Below are positions 6,000 through 8,946 of a stretch of DNA of 8,946 nt, piece after piece. Location: positions 1 through 8,946 of the forward strand of contig JALRFL010000093.1 of assembly GCA_023259875.1 (NCBI GenBank), in the 5' to 3' direction. The notes under the pieces are model-generated. The model was not told where the DNA came from and made no database searches. It saw nothing but the letters and a program-made list of their open reading frames with translations. Every line of letters begins with the position of its first letter. Position 1 is the first letter of the stretch. The translations under genes and the position numbers were made by a program. Source of the DNA: Alphaproteobacteria bacterium (lineage in GTDB: Bacteria > Pseudomonadota > Alphaproteobacteria > Puniceispirillales > UBA1172).

Positions 6000-7601
6000 A
6001 TGACTATTTCCCCATCCCAACCCATGCCCATCAACCGCGCCTTGCTTTCGGTGTCTGATAAAACCGGCATCACGGATTTAGCCAAAGCCCTTCATGAAAA
6101 GGGCGTTACTATTCTTTCTACCGGAGGTACAGCTAAACTTCTGGCGGATGCTGGCATCCCTGTTCAGCAAGTCGCCGAGGTAACAGGCATGGCAGAAATG
6201 ATGGATGGGCGCGTCAAAACCCTGCATCCTGCCATTCATGGTGGCATCCTTGCCAGACGCGATAATGAAAAGCATATCGCGGATATGGCACATCACAACA
6301 TCACGGCGATTGATCTGGTGGTGATCAATCTCTACCCCTTTGCGGCTACCTTGAAAAATCAAGACGCTAGCCGTGACGATCTGGTTGAAAATATTGATAT
6401 TGGGGGCCCGGCCATGATCCGCGCCGCCGCCAAGAATCATGACTTTGTGACAATCTGCACAGACCCTGCGGATTACCGCGCGATCACAGATGCGCTAAAT
6501 CAGCATGGCGGCATCACAGAGCCCATGCGCCGACAATTGGCGGCGCGCGCCTTTGCCCATACTGCAAATTATGACAGTATGATCAGCCGTTGGATGATGG
6601 ATGATCAGGGCCTGCCGCCCTTGTCTCAGCAACTCAGTATTGCTGGGGACGCTGTTATGACTATGCGCTATGGCGAGAATCCTCATCAGAACGCTGTGCT
6701 ATATCGCATGGCAGACCGGCATCCACGGCACGGGGTCATGACCGCAACCTTGATACAAGGCAAACCCCTTAGCTATAACAATATTAATGACACTGATGCC
6801 GCTTTTGAGCTGGTGGCAGAGTTTGATCACCCTGCGGTTGCTATTATCAAACACGCTAATCCTTGCGGCGTTGCCACGGGGTCTGATCTTCAAGCCGCAT
6901 GGCAAGCGGCCTTGGCCTGTGATCCGGTCAGTGCGTTTGGCGGCATTATTGCCCTTAATCGACCATTAGACGCCACACTGGCAAGTGCTATAACCTCAAT
7001 TTTTACGGAGGTTATCATTGCCCCTGATGCTGATGATGACGCAAAAGCCATTCTATCTAGCAAACCTAATCTCAGGCTTATGTTGACGGGGGGAATGCCA
7101 TCTGATTCCCCATCGCATCTTATGATTAAGGCACTGGCAGGCGGCTTTCTGGCACAGAATGCCGACGCTGGAGAGATTGACAAAGATAGCCTCACCATTG
7201 TCAGCCGCCGCCAGCCGGATGCGCGCGAATGGCAGGATATGATCTTTGCGTGGAAAGTGGCAAAGCATGTCAAATCCAATGCCATTGTTTATGCCAAAGA
7301 TGGCGCCACGAAAGGCATTGGCGCAGGCCAGATGAGCCGGTTGGATTCCTCGCGCATCGCCATTAGAAAAGCCGCGGATATGGCCGAAGCCGCTGGCATT
7401 TCTGGTGATCCGCTTGCTGGTTCTGCGGTGGCGTCAGATGCGTTTTTCCCTTTTGCTGATGGGCTGATCGCCGCCGCCGAGGCTGGCGCATCAGCAATTA
7501 TCCAACCTGGCGGTTCTATTCGCGATGATGAGGTGATTGCCGCCGCCGATGAACGCGGTCTTGCCATGGTCTTTACCGGAATGCGGCATTTCCGGCACTA
7601 A
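6000..7601 (+). CDS. purH: Bifunctional AICAR formyltransferase / IMP cyclohydrolase PurH
   Basis: Catalyses the last two steps of de novo purine synthesis: formylation of AICAR by 10-formyl-tetrahydrofolate, then ring closure to IMP. The 533-residue length is typical. The N-terminal MGS-like IMP cyclohydrolase domain (about 12-145) has RALLSVSDKTGI, LSTGGTAKLL, EMMDGRVKTLHPAIHGGIL (66-84), VVINLYPF and NIDIGGPAMIRAAAKNH. The C-terminal formyltransferase domain has MRYGENPHQNA (222-232), SYNNINDTDAA, and IIKHANPCGVATG (282-294) with catalytic Lys284 and His285. It continues with DPVSAFGGIIALN, IGAGQMSRLDS, ASDAFFPFADGL, IQPGGSIRDDE and the terminal TGMRHFRH. Nothing is missing or broken. The Shine-Dalgarno is weak (AGAG about 10 nt upstream). 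The gene lies close behind the heparinase-like gene and is probably the last of the operon, converging on mutY. Confidence 0.97.
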   Translation: MTISPSQPMPINRALLSVSDKTGITDLAKALHEKGVTILSTGGTAKLLADAGIPVQQVAEVTGMAEMMDGRVKTLHPAIHGGILARRDNEKHIADMAHHNITAIDLVVINLYPFAATLKNQDASRDDLVENIDIGGPAMIRAAAKNHDFVTICTDPADYRAITDALNQHGGITEPMRRQLAARAFAHTANYDSMISRWMMDDQGLPPLSQQLSIAGDAVMTMRYGENPHQNAVLYRMADRHPRHGVMTATLIQGKPLSYNNINDTDAAFELVAEFDHPAVAIIKHANPCGVATGSDLQAAWQAALACDPVSAFGGIIALNRPLDATLASAITSIFTEVIIAPDADDDAKAILSSKPNLRLMLTGGMPSDSPSHLMIKALAGGFLAQNADAGEIDKDSLTIVSRRQPDAREWQDMIFAWKVAKHVKSNAIVYAKDGATKGIGAGQMSRLDSSRIAIRKAADMAEAAGISGDPLAGSAVASDAFFPFADGLIAAAEAGASAIIQPGGSIRDDEVIAAADERGLAMVFTGMRHFRH

Positions 7602-7610
7602 AGTTTCCGG
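7576..7610. terminator. Weak hairpin at the purH/mutY convergent junction
   Basis: CCGGAA (7576-7581) can pair with TTCCGG at 7590-7595, inside the last purH codons, or with a second TTCCGG at 7605-7610 in the 16-bp gap. No T-run follows on either strand, so it does not look like a standard intrinsic terminator. It is the only local structure that could help separate the two converging transcripts. Confidence 0.2.
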
Positions 7611-7617
7611 CCTTAGG

Positions 7618-8796
7618 CTAACCGCAGGCCATTGCAAAAACCTTTCGCATCACGCTTGGCAAGGCTTCTTGGTCAAGGCTGACCATAGGATGCCAAATGC
7701 CGCCAGCATCAACGCCTTTGAGGTCTTGCCGGCGCACATCAGTCACTCGGGTTACGGTCAGGCTAAGGGCAAAATGGCTGAAAATATGTTCCACTGGTGT
7801 GTTTAACACTTGTCGTCTGGGATGCTCTGCCAAGTGTGCTTCAAGCTGACCAAGCAGGCTATCAGCCTCAATCGGGTAAGTGGTTTTGGCGCGTGATCCA
7901 TCAGGCCAGTTGCTCGTCGGGAAAAGCATCATTCCGCCAAGCAACCTTTGAGAAGGCCGCCGCATCAAAAGCACCTGCTGGTCATCTGATATCACCACCA
8001 TGACATGACCTTGACGAGTGGCGCGATCTTTCTTGGGGGCTTTGCGTGGCCATGAAGATGGGTCTTGATGGCGACCAAGACATGATGATGCCAACGGACA
8101 AATCAAGCATTGCGGCTGTGACCTATGCGTGCCTTTTCGCCGTGGTGGGGTGCAAATCCGATTGCCTATATCCATCAGCGCTTGGGCAAAATCACCAGCG
8201 CGATCAGAAGGGGTCATGCGATCAAGCACCGCACGAATAGCCGGCTTTGCGGCTGGCAAACGATCCGCAACCGCACCATATCGCGCCATGATGCGTTCAA
8301 TATTCGCATCACACACCAAGGCCCGTTGCCCAAAGGCAATGGCCGCAATGGCCGCCGCGGTATAATCCCCCACCCCGGGCAAAGCTCTTAACGCGGTTTC
8401 GGTTTCGGGGAATGCGCCGCCATGTTCAGTCACGATCACCTGTGCCGCGCGATGCATATTGCGCGCCCGTGAATAATAACCAAGCCCTGCCCATAACCGC
8501 AGAACATCATCCTGCGTCGCCGCCGCGAAATCTGCCAATCTAGGCCAACGCTGAATAAACTTCTCAAAATAAGGTTTCACCGCCTCAACCGTCGTTTGCT
8601 GAAGCATGATTTCTGATAGCCAAACATGATAGGGATCAGCCCGTTTCCCCGGCGGCATACGCCAAGGCAGATTGCGGCGGTTATGATCATACCATTCTAA
8701 TACCGCGCGGCTGGCCTCATGATTGTCAAGGCGCTGTTTCGCCTTGGCAGGGGGCAATGTTGCGGCAAGGCGTTTTTCTTTGCTGTGATTAGGCAT
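7618..8796 (-). CDS. mutY: A/G-specific adenine glycosylase MutY
   Basis: Removes adenine mispaired with 8-oxoguanine or guanine, preventing G:C to T:A mutations. The 392-residue protein has the N-terminal glycosylase domain with VWLSEIMLQQTTV (58-70; catalytic Glu62) and LWAGLGYYSRARN (101-113). The helix-hairpin-helix LPGVGDYTAAAIAAIAFG (139-156) follows, then VCDANIERIMAR (161-172) with catalytic Asp163; most homologues read D-G-N, here D-A-N. The [4Fe-4S] ligands are Cys215, Cys230, Cys233 and Cys239. The first spacing is X14 rather than the usual X6, through an in-frame insertion rich in basic and polar residues. The C-terminal NUDIX-like 8-oxoG recognition domain has LLMRRPSQRLLGGMMLFP (276-293) and the FSHF motif (339-342). 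The ATG at 8796 is 21 bp from the divergent DUF721 start and has no clear Shine-Dalgarno. Confidence 0.95.
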   Translation of the reverse strand: MPNHSKEKRLAATLPPAKAKQRLDNHEASRAVLEWYDHNRRNLPWRMPPGKRADPYHVWLSEIMLQQTTVEAVKPYFEKFIQRWPRLADFAAATQDDVLRLWAGLGYYSRARNMHRAAQVIVTEHGGAFPETETALRALPGVGDYTAAAIAAIAFGQRALVCDANIERIMARYGAVADRLPAAKPAIRAVLDRMTPSDRAGDFAQALMDIGNRICTPPRRKGTHRSQPQCLICPLASSCLGRHQDPSSWPRKAPKKDRATRQGHVMVVISDDQQVLLMRRPSQRLLGGMMLFPTSNWPDGSRAKTTYPIEADSLLGQLEAHLAEHPRRQVLNTPVEHIFSHFALSLTVTRVTDVRRQDLKGVDAGGIWHPMVSLDQEALPSVMRKVFAMACG

Positions 8797-8837
8797 GAAC
8801 TCTGTATAATTGTCCTCATGACCTCAGGCAATGACAA
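8780..8837. promoter_or_regulatory. Divergent promoter region between mutY and the DUF721 gene
   Basis: Only 21 bp (8797-8817) separate the two start codons. On the plus strand a perfect TATAAT (8805-8810) places the start near 8817, one base before the DUF721 ATG; its -35 is poor (TTGCTG, 8780-8785, 19-bp spacer). On the minus strand TATACA (8808-8803) overlaps it, with TTGCCT (8831-8826) 17 bp upstream, giving a start at 8796, the A of the mutY ATG. An alternative leftward pair is TTGTCA (8837-8832) with GACAAT (8814-8809), which would give a 6-nt leader. Both -35 regions therefore lie inside the opposite gene. Confidence 0.5.
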
Positions 8838-8946
8838 ACGGCTTCGCCGCAACACCAGATTAAGTCGGCTTACAGACCATATTCTTGGCCCTGTTTTGCG
8901 CAAGCAAGGCAAAGCGTTTCATGAAATTGCCAAAAACTGGGGCTAT
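8818..8946 (+). CDS. DUF721 (DciA-family) protein, partial (3' end beyond window)
   Basis: The 43 visible codons begin MTSGNDKRLRRNTRLSRLTD and continue HILGPVLRKQGKAFHEIAKN then WGY at the window edge. This matches the start of DUF721 proteins in alphaproteobacteria: a basic N-terminus, then a helix ending in L-x-P-x-L-R-x-x-G, then an I-x-x-x-W segment. DUF721 includes DciA, the loader of the replicative helicase DnaB in bacteria lacking DnaC-type loaders. In alphaproteobacteria the gene commonly lies divergent from or next to mutY and is followed by a DsbA-like thioredoxin-fold gene and smc, which would be expected just outside the window. The assignment rests on a short N-terminal piece plus this context. 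The predicted promoter suggests a leaderless message. Confidence 0.72.
   Translation, partial: MTSGNDKRLRRNTRLSRLTDHILGPVLRKQGKAFHEIAKNWGY

Noticed and set aside
6890..7285. 131-codon minus-strand open frame inside purH, with a similar 120-codon one at 6078-6440
   Set aside because: Both are antisense shadows of a fully conserved purH; their composition simply mirrors its codon use and they have no recognisable domain.
8125..8391. Several overlapping plus-strand open frames opposite mutY
   Set aside because: They are shadows of the mutY coding strand, which shows the full set of catalytic and cluster-binding motifs.
1..8946. tRNA, rRNA, riboswitch, CRISPR, insertion sequence or phage features
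   Set aside because: None was seen. Coding is nearly continuous, and the spacers (113, 58, 114, 16 and 21 bp, plus the 57-bp rsmB-heparinase leader) are too short or lack the needed structure.

Overview
This is an ordinary-looking chromosomal segment from an alphaproteobacterium with intermediate base composition. The evidence for the group is the pairing of a DUF1674 (SdhAF4-like) protein with a DUF1491 protein, an alphaproteobacterial-type heparinase II/III-domain protein between rsmB and purH, and mutY head-to-head with a DUF721 (DciA-family) gene. The mixed GC and protein style would suit a marine lineage such as SAR116 or a Rhodospirillales relative, but that is inference. There are no RNA genes, insertion sequences, CRISPR arrays or phage genes, and coding density is very high, with no gene-free stretch longer than about 115 bases.

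Left block, all on the minus strand (1-2677, read right to left). The order is the SdhAF4-like DUF1674 protein, a DUF1491 protein 3 bases later, then dusA (tRNA dihydrouridine synthase, with its own good-looking promoter) translationally coupled to yciB (inner-membrane septation protein A), then a corrinoid (B12)-binding methyl-carrier protein. The corrinoid protein runs off the left edge in the middle of its cobalamin-binding motif.

Centre block, plus strand (2792-7601). rsmB (16S rRNA m5C967 methyltransferase), a heparinase II/III-domain protein and purH (the last two steps of IMP synthesis) form a compact same-strand run with short gaps, probably one operon. A 114-bp divergent spacer separates it from the left block. 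This spacer carries two abutting perfect inverted repeats and a candidate promoter for the leftward genes.

Right block (7618-8946). mutY (A/G mismatch adenine glycosylase) converges on purH with only 16 bp between the stop codons. At its other end it is divergent from a partial DUF721/DciA-family gene, with just 21 bp between the two start codons. That spacer holds a perfect TATAAT whose position predicts leaderless mRNA. MutY has an enlarged iron-sulfur loop (C-X14-C in place of the usual C-X6-C).

I did not find a convincing new multi-gene system. The observations most worth checking are the MutY loop insertion, the minimal divergent mutY/DUF721 promoter, the double palindrome upstream of rsmB, and the heparinase-like protein of unknown role.
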